Made by a program: the position numbers and the translations under genes
Origin: Liolophura sinensis
Lineage: Eukaryota; Mollusca; Polyplacophora; Chitonida; Chitonidae
Length of the DNA stretch: 64,000 bases
Direction: 5' to 3'
NCBI RefSeq assembly: GCF_032854445.1
Contig: NC_088303.1
Span: 11,289,501-11,353,500 of the forward strand
The notes under the pieces: model-generated
The model's database searches: none
The model's input: only the letters and a program-made list of their open reading frames with translations
Told to the model about the DNA's origin: nothing
Shown: positions 35,072 to 46,300 of the stretch, one piece after another
How the letters are laid out: each line of letters starts with the position of its first letter
Numbering within the stretch: the first letter of the stretch is position 1

Positions 35072-35236
35072 GGTCGTCTCAGTGAAGCAGCACTAGATAA
35101 AAGAGCGGTGAGAATCCGTCCTGCAACAAGGAGGCACATTACACGTACATGCACTCTAAGGACTCCTTCATTGTCATATGATATTGTCATAAAATTTTTT
35201 AAGTACGGCGTTAAACCCTAAGCACTCACTCACTCC
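35072..35236 (+). mobile_element. SINE family B, 3' part
   Basis: It starts exactly at GTCGTCTCAGTGAAGCAGCA, the point where the 31031 copy ends, and continues to AAGTACGGCGTTAAACCCTA and CACTCACTCACT. Confidence 0.85.
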
Positions 35237-35272
35237 AAATTTCTACGATCTATTTCTTTTAGCAAGTCGACA

Positions 35273-35463
35273 TTACGTGAGAAGACCTCCAGCAACCTGC
35301 GGGTGGTCGTGGGTTTTCCCCGGGCTCCGCCCGAACATTTCCTCCCACCATAATGCTGACCGCCATCGTATAGGCCCTAGGCCAATATATAGGCTTAAGA
35401 GAAATATTTTTAAGTATTGGTGCGGCGTGAAACATTGAATCGAATAAATAAAACAAAATTTTA
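35273..35463 (+). mobile_element. SINE family A, 5'-truncated, inside foldback copy 3
   Basis: Runs from CTCCAGCAACCTGCGGGTGG to ATAAATAAAACAAAA. A ~45-bp extra segment (GGCCCTAGGCCAATATATAG) interrupts the tail. The oldest of the three nested copies by divergence. Confidence 0.8.
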
Positions 35464-35571
35464 GGCAGACGCCTATATTAAGCTCTCTGTAAATTCAGTC
35501 AATTAAGCCCTCCCCATCGATAGGTCTACACTGAAAGTCCATATTCTTCCAACAATAATGAAGTTGTATAG

Positions 35572-35850
35572 AACTCTTGTTTCTGGGGCCTCCTTGGCTA
35601 AGTTGGTTAGCTCGCTAGCGCAGCGTAATGACCCAGGAGTCTCTCACCAATGCGGTCGCTGTGAGTTCAAGTCCAGCTCATGCTGGCTTCCTCCCCGGCC
35701 GTACGTGGGAAGATCTGCCGACAACTTGCGGATGGTCGTGGGTTTCCCCCGGGCTCCACCCACCATAATGCTGGCCGCCGTGAAATAAGTGAAATATTCT
35801 TGAGTACGGCGTAAAACACCAATCAAATAAATAAATAAACACTTGTTTCT
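35572..35850 (+). mobile_element. SINE family A, near full length, inside foldback copy 3
   Basis: The flanks AACTCTTGTTTCT (35572-35584) and AACACTTGTTTCT (35838-35850) are a 13-bp target duplication with one mismatch. The head, B-box-like GAGTTCAAGTCC and tail are all present. The GTGCCCGGTTTC part of the body is deleted. Confidence 0.92.
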
Positions 35851-36231
35851 CAATAATTATCCGAGGAAATGAGTTTGGTGTTGAAACTATACCTCGGATG
35901 TAACGTGTGCGGGCGAGCTGAGCGGTAAGAGCCACAGCTGACACATGTTTTGGACTGCAGACATCGCTTAGCACTTATCGGGCATGGCGTTAAACGGTGT
36001 AGGGTTTACGGTACCATTAGTTGCCGCTGTGGCTATAATACTCAGCCAGAGTTACTACCTGGCGCTAATAGAGCTTAATATTATGAATTAGAAAAAAATA
36101 TTCTAACTGCATTTTCCTTGCAATAGTAATATACACGTACATACAACTTCTCAGTGTGTAGAGCTTGTGTTGTTACGTGTCACTAACGAAAGGCAATTTT
36201 GGTAGCGAGTAGGTTAGCCTGTGACTGATTT

Positions 36232-36398
36232 TACAGACACATTGCTCTGCCAGCAATCTGCGGGTGATCGTGGGTTTCCCATGGGCTCTGCACGGTTTCC
36301 TCCCACCATAATGCTGGCCGCAGTCGTGTAAGTGAAATATTCTTCAGTACGGCATAAAACACCAATAAAATAAATAAATAAATAACTACAGACACATT
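36232..36398 (+). mobile_element. SINE family A, 5'-truncated, with 12-bp TSD, inside foldback copy 3
   Basis: TACAGACACATT is exact at 36232-36243 and 36387-36398. The insert starts at CTGCCAGCAATCTGCGGG and ends with AAATAAATAAATAAATAAC. Confidence 0.93.
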
Positions 36399-36432
36399 AA
36401 TACTGGCGATTGGCGAAAAGAAATAGACTACA

Positions 36433-36719
36433 GAAAAATAATTGTGGACTTTTGTTCATGTAATTTTCTTATTCTGTTTGTTATTTTCCTCAGATTAGGT
36501 CTTACCAAACACAGTCAACCACGCTAACCTACTGCATTTGTCTTGAGACAAATGTAGCACAGAAGCGCAGGTTAGCTGTGTCGGTGTTGCGCAAGTGTAA
36601 TCAAGGGAGGTAACTGTGACTGTCGTTTGTTGAATTACTTACTCTATAACCCAAAATGTTTTTTTTTTTTTTTTTTTTTAATGAATAATGTATTTTCTAA
36701 AAGCCACTATCTTTGCTCA
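36433..36719. other. Spacer upstream of CEP104 with a T-run
   Basis: A run of about 20 Ts lies at 36659-36679. Nothing else seen. Confidence 0.4.
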
Positions 36720-36896
36720 TGTATTGTAATATAAGGTACAATAAAATAGGCGCACGTATAAACAATGTGTGTGTAGGATTTTGACGTTTATTCTCTCGTG
36801 TACGAGAATTCAACGCGCGCCTGTTTCCATTTACTTCCGTTGTCAAGATGTAAATACTTGCTTTTCAAATTTCAAGTGAAAACGTGGATTTAAGAG
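36720..36896 (+). promoter_or_regulatory. CEP104: Candidate CEP104 promoter and non-coding first exon
   Basis: A good splice donor (TTTAAGAG followed by GTAAGC, cut after 36896) has no coding frame before it but lies upstream of the first coding exon on the same strand. It is the best candidate I see for a 5'-UTR exon. The 100 bp before it are CpG-richer than their surroundings (AACGCGCGCC), with an inverted repeat TCTCGT-GT-ACGAGA at 36792-36805, GTTTCCAT (36823-36830, half of an RFX X-box) and ACTTCCGT (ETS-like). RFX control is common for ciliary genes, but only a half site is visible. Confidence 0.4.
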
Positions 36897-38709
36897 GTAA
36901 GCATTTGTCTTTTAGTACTTGTCTTTGTCGTGACGACTGTGTTCTCCAATTAATGCATTTTGATCTCAACGAATTGTTAAATTTACAAGGGGTTCATCTA
37001 ATTCTTAATCAGCTGTCATTCAACATCACCGTCCGTCACCATGTTCAAACCTGTCACTGTCAGCGTCAGATTCTTTCATTTATCAGTCAAAATGGTTGTC
37101 ATCTGTTGTATTTATTCAAGGTGTTTATGCAGATCATTGAACATAGTCATGGTGTCCAGAGTGCAGATGTACAGAAAACGTAAAGAAAGTAAATAAGATG
37201 CAGACAGACTTTGTCCTTAAAATACCATACCCAAATGCTTTTAAAAATTCATAGAAACCACAAGAAACTATACATTTTTGGAAAGCACATTAAGTGTGTT
37301 TCAAAATTCACTGTTCTTAATTCAGCAAGGATACGAATTCTCAAACGATCGCCAGGAACCCAAGCCCCTCATAAAACGTAATTTTCTGAAAAGAGCAAAA
37401 AATGACCTCACTTTTTGAGGAGTTAACGGCATAAAATATCTCAACAATGCTTCTCTTGGAATTATATAAACATAATTTTATAATATTAAAAGAAGAATTA
37501 TTGTATTTAAGAATTAATGGTAATTTTACAGGTAGAAGTGGCAAAATTAAATATAAAAAATACAGTATTTCGGCTATTTGGGTACCCCATTTTGATTTTA
37601 CAGAAGCCTGTTCCACAGAATTATTTCTGCTTTGGTTAATATGTAACAAATACATATTAAGTACCAATAAAGTGTTTGGAAGGTTTCATTTTTAACTCAA
37701 AATTGAGTTATTCTTTTGTGAAATTCACCTGGTGAATATTTTCCTTAAAAGAAAGAACTGTTTGTGTCATATTTATCAATTATTTTACCCAGTTACTTAT
37801 AATTTTTTCCTTTATTATGTCATATTACACTGCCTAAGCAAACGCCATCATCACTTCATATGTAATCAGCTGTCAAGTATTTCTTAACTTTAGAGCTTAT
37901 TTGCTTCTGGAGGCATGTAAATTCCATCCTTTTTCATTCAAATTTATTTTATTCATTTAATCAGGCATTTACTTATATCACATAATTCAGTTTTAAAATA
38001 AGCTGATTTTATGATCCGGTCACGCACAGTTAGTATGCCATTGTGAATTTAGAACCAGACAACTGAACACAACATGGTCACTAAATAATGCTGTGGACAC
38101 TATGTGCTTTAGTGTAAACAAAGGCTTTCAGTGCATGCGCATTTTGTTACTTCCTACTGTCAAATTCCAACCATCAAAATCGGCCCTAAAATCTCTCTGA
38201 GCCTCACTTAAATCCCCAAAAGAAACGGGTCATGGTTAGTCAGTAAGTTTGTCTTTTGTTTTAAACTATTTTCAGCTGTGTAATATGCATAAAATTAACC
38301 TTTGTATTTATCTGAAGTTGTTAGCACAGACCCGCGGTTTGTCGTCTCTGTTTCCCGCTGTAAAAATGACTAGTACACAACCTCAAAGCCCTTATTCCTC
38401 GGTGCCCCTATATATTGGGTGCTATTGGGATATAATAATACAGAATAACATGGTGCCAAAGGGGTCCTACAACAGGGATCTGGGGCCAGATTTCAGCCAT
38501 TTAACAAAACAAACTGGTGGCGCCTCCCTGACGAGGGTTTGGAATGCTACTTAAAATTAAATTTTATCTGATACTGTAATGAGAGTCAAAGTGTCTAAAA
38601 CCAAAGCAATCCATATATTTAAATTTATGTACACTTGTAAACTTTATTTGACTACCTAACTATTTTAATTAGACATAGCCTAATTAAGATTACAATTTTG
38701 ACATTATAC
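36897..38709. other. CEP104 presumed intron 1, first part
   Basis: AT-rich intronic sequence without a recognised element. Short open frames on both strands overlap and look random. Confidence 0.4.
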
Positions 38710-39250
38710 AGGTGAGATTGACCTAGTTGCAATATAGGCCTATACATAACTCATCTATCTATAGAGTGGCACACCCACGGAAGTTACAGTGCAAAAGCCT
38801 TCCAAAAATGTCAACTTTCTGAATGAGGACATTTGTAGGTAAATATCTTCAATAATAATCCACGTTGCAAAGCAAAAGTGGTACTGAGAGTCCTAAGAGT
38901 ATATACGGGCTTAGTGATGTCAAATTATCTTACCAACAACCTCCTGTTTTTATCTTTTTGACATCTGTATTGTATTTCAAACATGTTGTTGTCTTCGGTT
39001 TGAACTGTGGTTAAAAAAAACACAAAAAGAAAGAGCTTGTCAATGGGACTTTGACCTCCGTGAGTCTGGATATACACTCTGGACTCTCAGTACTGCTTTT
39101 GCTCTGCAGCGTGGCTTAATTTTTAAGATATTTACCAGTAAATGTCCTCAATCAGAGTTAGGAAGACTTTCGCATTGTCTCTCATGGCTGCACCACTCGA
39201 CAGATAGATGAGTTACATATATTGCAACTAAAATTGACTGAGCTCCTAAC
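38710..39250. mobile_element. Foldback element (different family) in CEP104 intron 1
   Basis: The left arm has TAGTTGCAATATAGGCC, AACTCATCTATCTATAGAG, TGAGGACATTTGTAGGTAAA and GGTACTGAGAGTCC. The right arm carries the reverse complements (GGACTCTCAGTACTGC, ATTTACCAGTAAATGTCCTC, GATAGATGAGTTACATATAT). Arms are ~220 bp, the centre ~110 bp, and there is no transposase. Confidence 0.8.
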
Positions 39251-40337
39251 ATGCCTACAATTTAAAACTGCAGGGTTTTATGAGAATTTTTATCCTGTCT
39301 TTTTACCTGCAATTAAATTATAAGTGTGGTTATATAATACTTTTTGCTCTTCGCTCAGCCTAGTTGGATAACAGCGTGCTGTTTTAAAATTTTGCCATTC
39401 ATCTCCATCTACACCTCTTTTTAACTGTCATCTTCTTTTTACTAATTGATATGAAACTCAACTTCTCAAAAACTCAAAAAAAAAAAAAAAAAAAAATTAT
39501 ATTTAGTGTCAGTAACTTTGGGTGCCACCAGCACGGACCTCATTGATATCAGTTTCATCAAGCTGGCTTTGAGAAATCTGCAGCAAGTTTTTTGAGAGGA
39601 CTCAGTCTTACTATGAATGTCAGAATTGTACAATAGCACACTAAGTCCATCTGGATGGACTACTCTTCTCTAGCCCTAGAGGACTTTTTGACCATTCAAG
39701 ACTATCCTGAAAGCAAACAAGTAACAGAAATGTGTTGATTATTCTTTGTGTTTTCCAACTTCATTTTGTCTCAGAACACACTATCTTCTCATTATGTAAT
39801 GCACATGAGAATGGAGAAGCAACCGGAGAATTAAGGGATGAAAATAGGGATAACCATCACATTTAGTTTTAAAGAAAGATTCCAATATAATCTTGAGTAG
39901 CAAAATAACTGAGTTTAGCCAAGAGATGAAGGAATTGTGTTGATTTTGTTTGGATTTCATGTGACTACAAGACAGATTAGAAGTTCTTGGGAAAATCATG
40001 ATGTTTTAGGTAAAAGTAGTTGCACATTTTATAATGCCAGAGTATTGTCAGAAAATGAGGCTTGTATACTGTGTCTAATATGAATTTTGAAAGCAGCATA
40101 GGGCAACAGACAGTTTGTATCTACACTACAAAAACTTATCCTTGATATGCGAAAAACACAAGGTGTAAGTTCAGGCCTGGGATGGGGGAATTTGTGGATT
40201 CCTGCATTCTGGCATTTTCACTGTTTGTCGGAGTATAATCTTATTTGTAATTGTTGGCAATAATTGACTGCAGTTGAACCATTCAGTCATATCAGTGAAT
40301 CCATGCATGTATTTTTTCTTTTTGTTCCTCATTTTAG
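39251..40337. other. CEP104 presumed intron 1, last part
   Basis: An A-run of about 20 lies at 39476-39496. The intron ends with a good pyrimidine tract (TTTGTTCCTCATTTTAG) before 40338. Nothing else recognised. Confidence 0.5.
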
Positions 40338-43300
40338 GCTGAGTGTGGTTTCACTGTAGGATGCTATCAGCATGCCCCAAAAAGTGGCATTGAAAGTGGT
40401 TCATGTGTCAGGGCAAGATGAAAGCTACAAGGCTTCAGAGTTAAATCATCACAGCCCTCTGACAAAAGGCTGGCAGTCAACCAGGTAAAATCACACTTCA
40501 ACAATGAGGCATACATTCCTGGCGTCATTGTTCTTGTAATTTTGTTATGAGTTTAAACTGAGAAAGATATGGGGTACCCAAGGTACATGTCAGAAAAAAT
40601 GAAATGGATTCATAGACAAATGGTCATTATATATTTTCCTGTTTTTCTGTTGCTGATTCATATACAAGTATCTTGTTCATGAAGTATATGTACTAGTCAC
40701 TTAGAGTGCAGTTTCAAGATTGAAACATAATGATATGCCCTGGGACTTAATAAAAGGAATTTTGACAGGAGTATAGATTACTTGTATATTATAAAAACAT
40801 TTTTTCTTCTTGTCAGGTTTTGCCTTTACCCCCAGGATATAGTGGTACAGTTAGAAAAGCGATGTCGCTTGAGGAAAATTCAGATTTTATCTCATCAGTT
40901 TTTAGTGGGTGAGTCATTTAGGATAAACCTTTGTAACAAGTTGTTTCCAAGCATTTTTTATGTGCATGTGTTTTAATGAGCCTCACAATGGCCAATCCTT
41001 CATAAAGAATGGAAAATCATGTTAAATTCTGCTGACACAATTTCTGTTTTCAATTGTATTTATTGTGGGATTTCTGTTTCATTACTATTTAGTTTTAATA
41101 TGGCTAAAATCATTATTGTTCATAATATTTTCAGCTACGAAGATAGAGTTTTATGTTGGGGACGTGCCTGATGATACCGCAGTCTCTCTTCAAAATGCCA
41201 GATATACAAGATTAGGGTAAGTATGGAGCGTTTTGACTGGCGAATTTATCTTAAAACTTGAGGTAATGCAGTGTAACACTATCTGTTTGGATACAGCGCC
41301 CACATGTTTGTTATTTATTGTGTGAAGGATTTTATAAGGTACTTTGCAAGATACAGTCATTCCTGTGCATAAGATTTTACGCAGTGACAGTCGGATGAAG
41401 CAGCATGTTGTCGGAAGTGGAGATTGTAACAGAGAATATTGAATGCATTACTCATGATAGTATTCCTGCTTTCATACATGTCATTGCATATGGGGTTATT
41501 TCTTCCCACGGTAATCTTTCTCAAGTAATGTAATATTGAGTACCAAGCATTAAAATGCAGTAATTGAGAAAAAAAATTGTTGTTTGTGCTGTAGGTATGT
41601 GTCGCTGTCTGACAATGAGAAAACTGGATTCAAGGCGCGGGAGCTCAAGTCTGTCCATGTGGATGCCGTGGGAGTCTTCCTCAAACTTGTCATCCATAAA
41701 AACCACATTAACAAGTACAACCTTTACAACCAGGTCAGTTTCTATCATCTCTGACATATTTGATATTGCATTTTTATTGTTATTGTTGTAAAGACCTAGT
41801 GGCTTTTACTCCAGGTAATCTGGTTTACCTATTCTGTATTACATTTGCTGATTAAGATCCATGAATGTGCATTCACTTGAGGTCCTGTTTAATTTGTTCC
41901 ATTCACAGAATGTATGTGTTTGAATGTCTATAAATAACAAATTATTCTTTACATTAACACAAGCATTGTTTTCCAGCAAGTACACGTGTTTGTTAGGTCT
42001 ACATGTGATGAGAAGGTCTTTATACTCAGAAATGTATGTTTATTCATGACAACTAATTTGTCTGCAGGTTGGGATTGTGGCTGTCAATGTCATAGGGGAT
42101 CCTTTAGACAAACCAAGGACCTTCTCAGATACTGTGAGTCTCACTTTGCCTTCCTTTTATCTTCCGGATTCATAGAATTGTCATCATTTCTGGCATATTC
42201 AGCTAGAGCCTTGTTAACACCCAGAAGATTTGTCAGCATCTAATGAACATGGTGAAGTTGTAGCCTTGAATCCAGGGCTTTCTGTGTTAACTGAGTTATT
42301 AAAGTGATACACTGTACTCCAGTTCCAGGGAAAACAGGACAGAAATATCAAAATCATATGAGAGAAAACCAAGGATTGTACTAAATATAGTTAAACTGAA
42401 GAGTCCTCAAAAATGAAATCTTTGGCTTCTCCGGTAAAATTTGCGTGGTGTGATATGGTAATGTTCCTTATGTGACTATCAGTCTGGCAGGTATCGTGTT
42501 GTGTAAGACATTTATGTAAGGAATTATGCCAAGAGCATTTGAATATACACATACATGTACAGCATCATTTATGACTATGCCAGCGTGTATATGTAAATGC
42601 TTATATGTTATCAGTTCAGTCAAGGAAGTTGTAATTCTGTTGAGCCATAGTTACGAAAGGGCCGATGCACTGTTTGCAGACACCTGGGACAAATAAGATC
42701 TAGTGTTCCATTATAAATAAATGTAGTTCCATGTTATAAAATATTATAACTTAAGGCCATGTGGGTTTAAAGCCTCAAGCTTTACAAGTATCATATGTAT
42801 TTTATCAGAAATCATTCTTAAATATGCCACAAACCAATAGTCAGTTAAGGTCGAGCGGAAGTCATGAAAGTCCTGTACATGTAAATATTTTGTCTTTGTC
42901 AGGATTTATACAATGAAGGGGAAGAACTCTTATCAGACAGGTTATTGGAAGGCTCCTATTCCAGGTAACCAAAGTTCTGAAAGTCTTGGACATGTAGTAC
43001 TGTGTTTGTGCATTTTGTTTACAAAAGAAGACTAATATGCTTTCTGATTCCAAAAAATCGCACAAAGCAATATTATAAACATCACAAAATTATGTTAGGG
43101 ATCTCCTTTTTTTAGAAGGGTGCCTGCTAATGCATTTACTGTTTATGAAATAAAATTGTTCCGAGTGAGGCACCCAGTAATGGCAAGAAAGTGACATCTA
43201 CCATTGCCATCATAGAAAGGATTAAATGTAACTATTTTATGTGAAAAGGGAGCAGTTATAACTTTCTACTTAATAATTGATAAATATCTGTGTGTAATTT

Positions 43301-46300
43301 GATGTGTGACTATTTTAGGCCTGATTACATCAACCCTTTGGATGACTTGGCATTTGACATGTACCAGGATCCAGAGGTGGGACAAATTATTAAAAAACTG
43401 GACCGTAAGAAGCAAGAAGCTGTGTTACGTAAGTTTGTTGAGAACATATCAGATGACAAAAATCAATTGAATCCAGGAGAAATGCTGACTAGGACAACTA
43501 GAAATTACAGTCTGTAACTGTGGAGATGGCACAAAGTTTGGGTTGAAGGAAGGTACAAACTGAATTTAACTACAAACTAAGAAATTAACAGAATTTTTGC
43601 CTGAACATTGTGTGGAATAATTCTTTGTATAACTAGTGTCTTCCGGCTAGTTGTATTTGGAATTTTTATTTTCCTTGGCTTCACATAAACGTGATACCTG
43701 TTACCTAAGTTAAAACTTCTTGTGTATGGCCTATTTAATATTGTTTCAGAAGAAAGATATGACTATGCAAAGCGGCTGAAAGAGGCAATTGCTGGCCTTC
43801 AAAAGGTGAGATTGTGTTCTTGTCATGCTCGGGTTCTTATCTTTTATTTTTTTAAATACATTGCCATGAATAGGCCTTATAAAATGCTGTGTTTTTTACT
43901 GTGTGTTGAAAAGTGAATTCTGGAGTGCAATTTCATCTGTCAGAATGTAAAGCTGTGTTAAATGTGTAACAGCTTTTCGTTCCATGCTGGTAATGAAAAG
44001 CTGAAGTAGTTTTCAGATTTGAAGTGCATAATAGAAATAAAAAATGCATTTTTGAACACATTATGTTGTTATGGATTGTTGTTGTTGTTATCAGGTGGGT
44101 GAAAAGCTGGGAAAGATGGAGATAGAGAAACGCCAGGCTGTGGAGAATGAAGATTATGACAAGGCCAAGCTGAAGAAGGTTCAGATGGATGAGTACAGAC
44201 TACAGGCCTACCAGGAGCTTCAGATCAATGCTCTGCTCGAGGTAAGCTGGGACTATGACTTAGGCATTAAATGGTAATACCAACTTGACTGTGTGTACTC
44301 AGAGCTGTTACATGCTTGAATAGGATGTTGATCTCGCCTATGGAAACAGTATTAGCATGTATCTTAAATACCTATACGCATTTATTGTGTATGTGTTACA
44401 CTTGCTTCTATACTAAATGATAAAATGTTATCTTTGATGGTTGTGACCTGCGTAAGTTTGATATGTCGAAGTACAGTTTGGCATTTACCCTAATTCTTTA
44501 ACATCATCTGCCACCAATATTTTGGAACGTTCTTAGAGAACTATGGGGTGTAGAGAAATAATTTGCACAGTTTAAAGAAACTTGCCTTTTTATCGACACA
44601 AAGAAATGAATTTTAATTTGACGTCATTTCCATAATTGTATGCATAAATTCCACTGAAAAAAGTGCTTTTGTGGTTGCAAAGGTTGAAGATTCACAGTAG
44701 ACTTCATTTTTATAAGTTGTGACAACATACTTGTTAGGCAACATAACTTGGTGGCTAGAAAATTTGTCACATGTACATCTATATGTTCTTCAACTTGTCT
44801 CATAGAAAATTCTTTATACTCTAGCAGTCCTTAATGTATTTTATTATAGTCTACAGCATATTCTTCCTGCTTTGTCTGCTTATAGTCTCGTCACCCAAAG
44901 CCAGTGGACTTTGACTCTCCCCGCCAACCAACCCCACCCCGCCTGATGGAGCTACCTGGACAGTCCCCTCCCTCACAACACAATACCCCGAGGACTCCCT
45001 ATGACGACAGACCACTCCCAGCACTAAAGAAGTATGTTATCGCCTAATTCTGTACTAACCAAATACCTTAACCCTTGCATGATCCCATCATGCATCAGTT
45101 TAATCATTATTTATAACTGAAGGCATGGATTAGGCCAACAACAAAGTGGGTAAACTGCTTATTTCATGTAGTGAATATTAAAGCTGAAAAGTGTGTTTAT
45201 TTTTCCCCAAAACTGAAATACTAGATATCATACACATCAAAAGAAAAATATCAATTTTGTGAATGCATCTGTGATCACTGCTTTGTGCTGGTTGTAAAAA
45301 ATACACGTACTGTATATAGTACAGTAATAAAACGTTACCAGATATAATATAGTTTGCAAGCCAAGACGACAAACTATCGTATTCAAAGTAGTAAAATATG
45401 AGCTTTGTAATGATGTAAATATACTGCAATATACATGTAGTAGGTAACAATGTGAACACCAGTAAGTTTGGTACGTTTTTTAGTCTGGCTCCCACTGATT
45501 CAGAATAAAGTCAGTGATAGCATGATGTGAACCATAATTTCTGTATTCAGAATAAGTTTACAAAGAGTATCTTTTCCGTCAGAAAACAGTTACAGTGAAT
45601 GATATAAGCATCATATTAAATAATGAATGAATTTGATTATGTAATAATTGCTGTAGTACAATACAGATGTAGTAGTATTGTATTAAAACATCTGAAAATC
45701 TCTTATGATTTTAAGTATCCAAACTAAGTTAAGCCATGTTATTAAGAATTCTATTAACAACTTCTGTAGTACTGTATATTTTATTCTCACATTAGTTTCC
45801 AACTATCGTAATATTTGGCGGTGTCTGGGTTTTTGTCTAGCTGCCATCTCTCTTTCTGCCTTGGCATGCACTTCTTTATATTAACCACTGGCATGGGTCT
45901 TTTTTCCGCCTCCAGTAAAGATTCTCTGAAGGACATTTCTCCCCCGCCACCAAAACCCCCACCAGAGGAGAGGAAAATTTCGGCCCCTGTACCAGCGTAA
46001 GTAGAGATATCTACAGCCTGTCAGGATTTCTTCTGTTTTCGTATTAGTTTCAACTTTGTTGCCTTTCATTTCAGTCCTTTTCAGCAGTAAGCACTCTGTT
46101 ATCTTTTGGTATGCACCAGCTGGTTGTGGTTTGGTATTCTTTATCTTAGCTTTGCTTTTTTATAAGAGGCCCCAGTTGTGTACTCTTGGTTACTAAGGTG
46201 AATGGACATTGACTGCTCTTTCTTATGGCAAAGCATTGAAGAAATAGGGTAGCACATCCATACTAGGATTCCAACATCTCTCACAAAATGTAACAGGAAG

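Larger units (their letters stand above)
35243..36432. mobile_element. Foldback element family F, copy 3, carrying three SINEs
   Basis: The left arm begins CTATTTCTTTTAGCAAGTCG (from 35250) and resumes after a SINE with ACGCCTATATTAAGC. The right arm ends GCGAAAAGAAATAGACTAC. Shared inner words with copies 1 and 2 include GTGTAGAGCTTGTGT, TGACTGATTTTACAGACA and TATGAATTAGAAAAA. SINEs at 35273, 35585 and 36244 lie inside it. Without them it would be ~600 bp. Confidence 0.8.

Noticed and set aside
40361-40371. ATG at 40361 as the CEP104 start
   Set aside because: It is out of frame with the conserved N-terminus. The ATG at 40372 leads directly into it.
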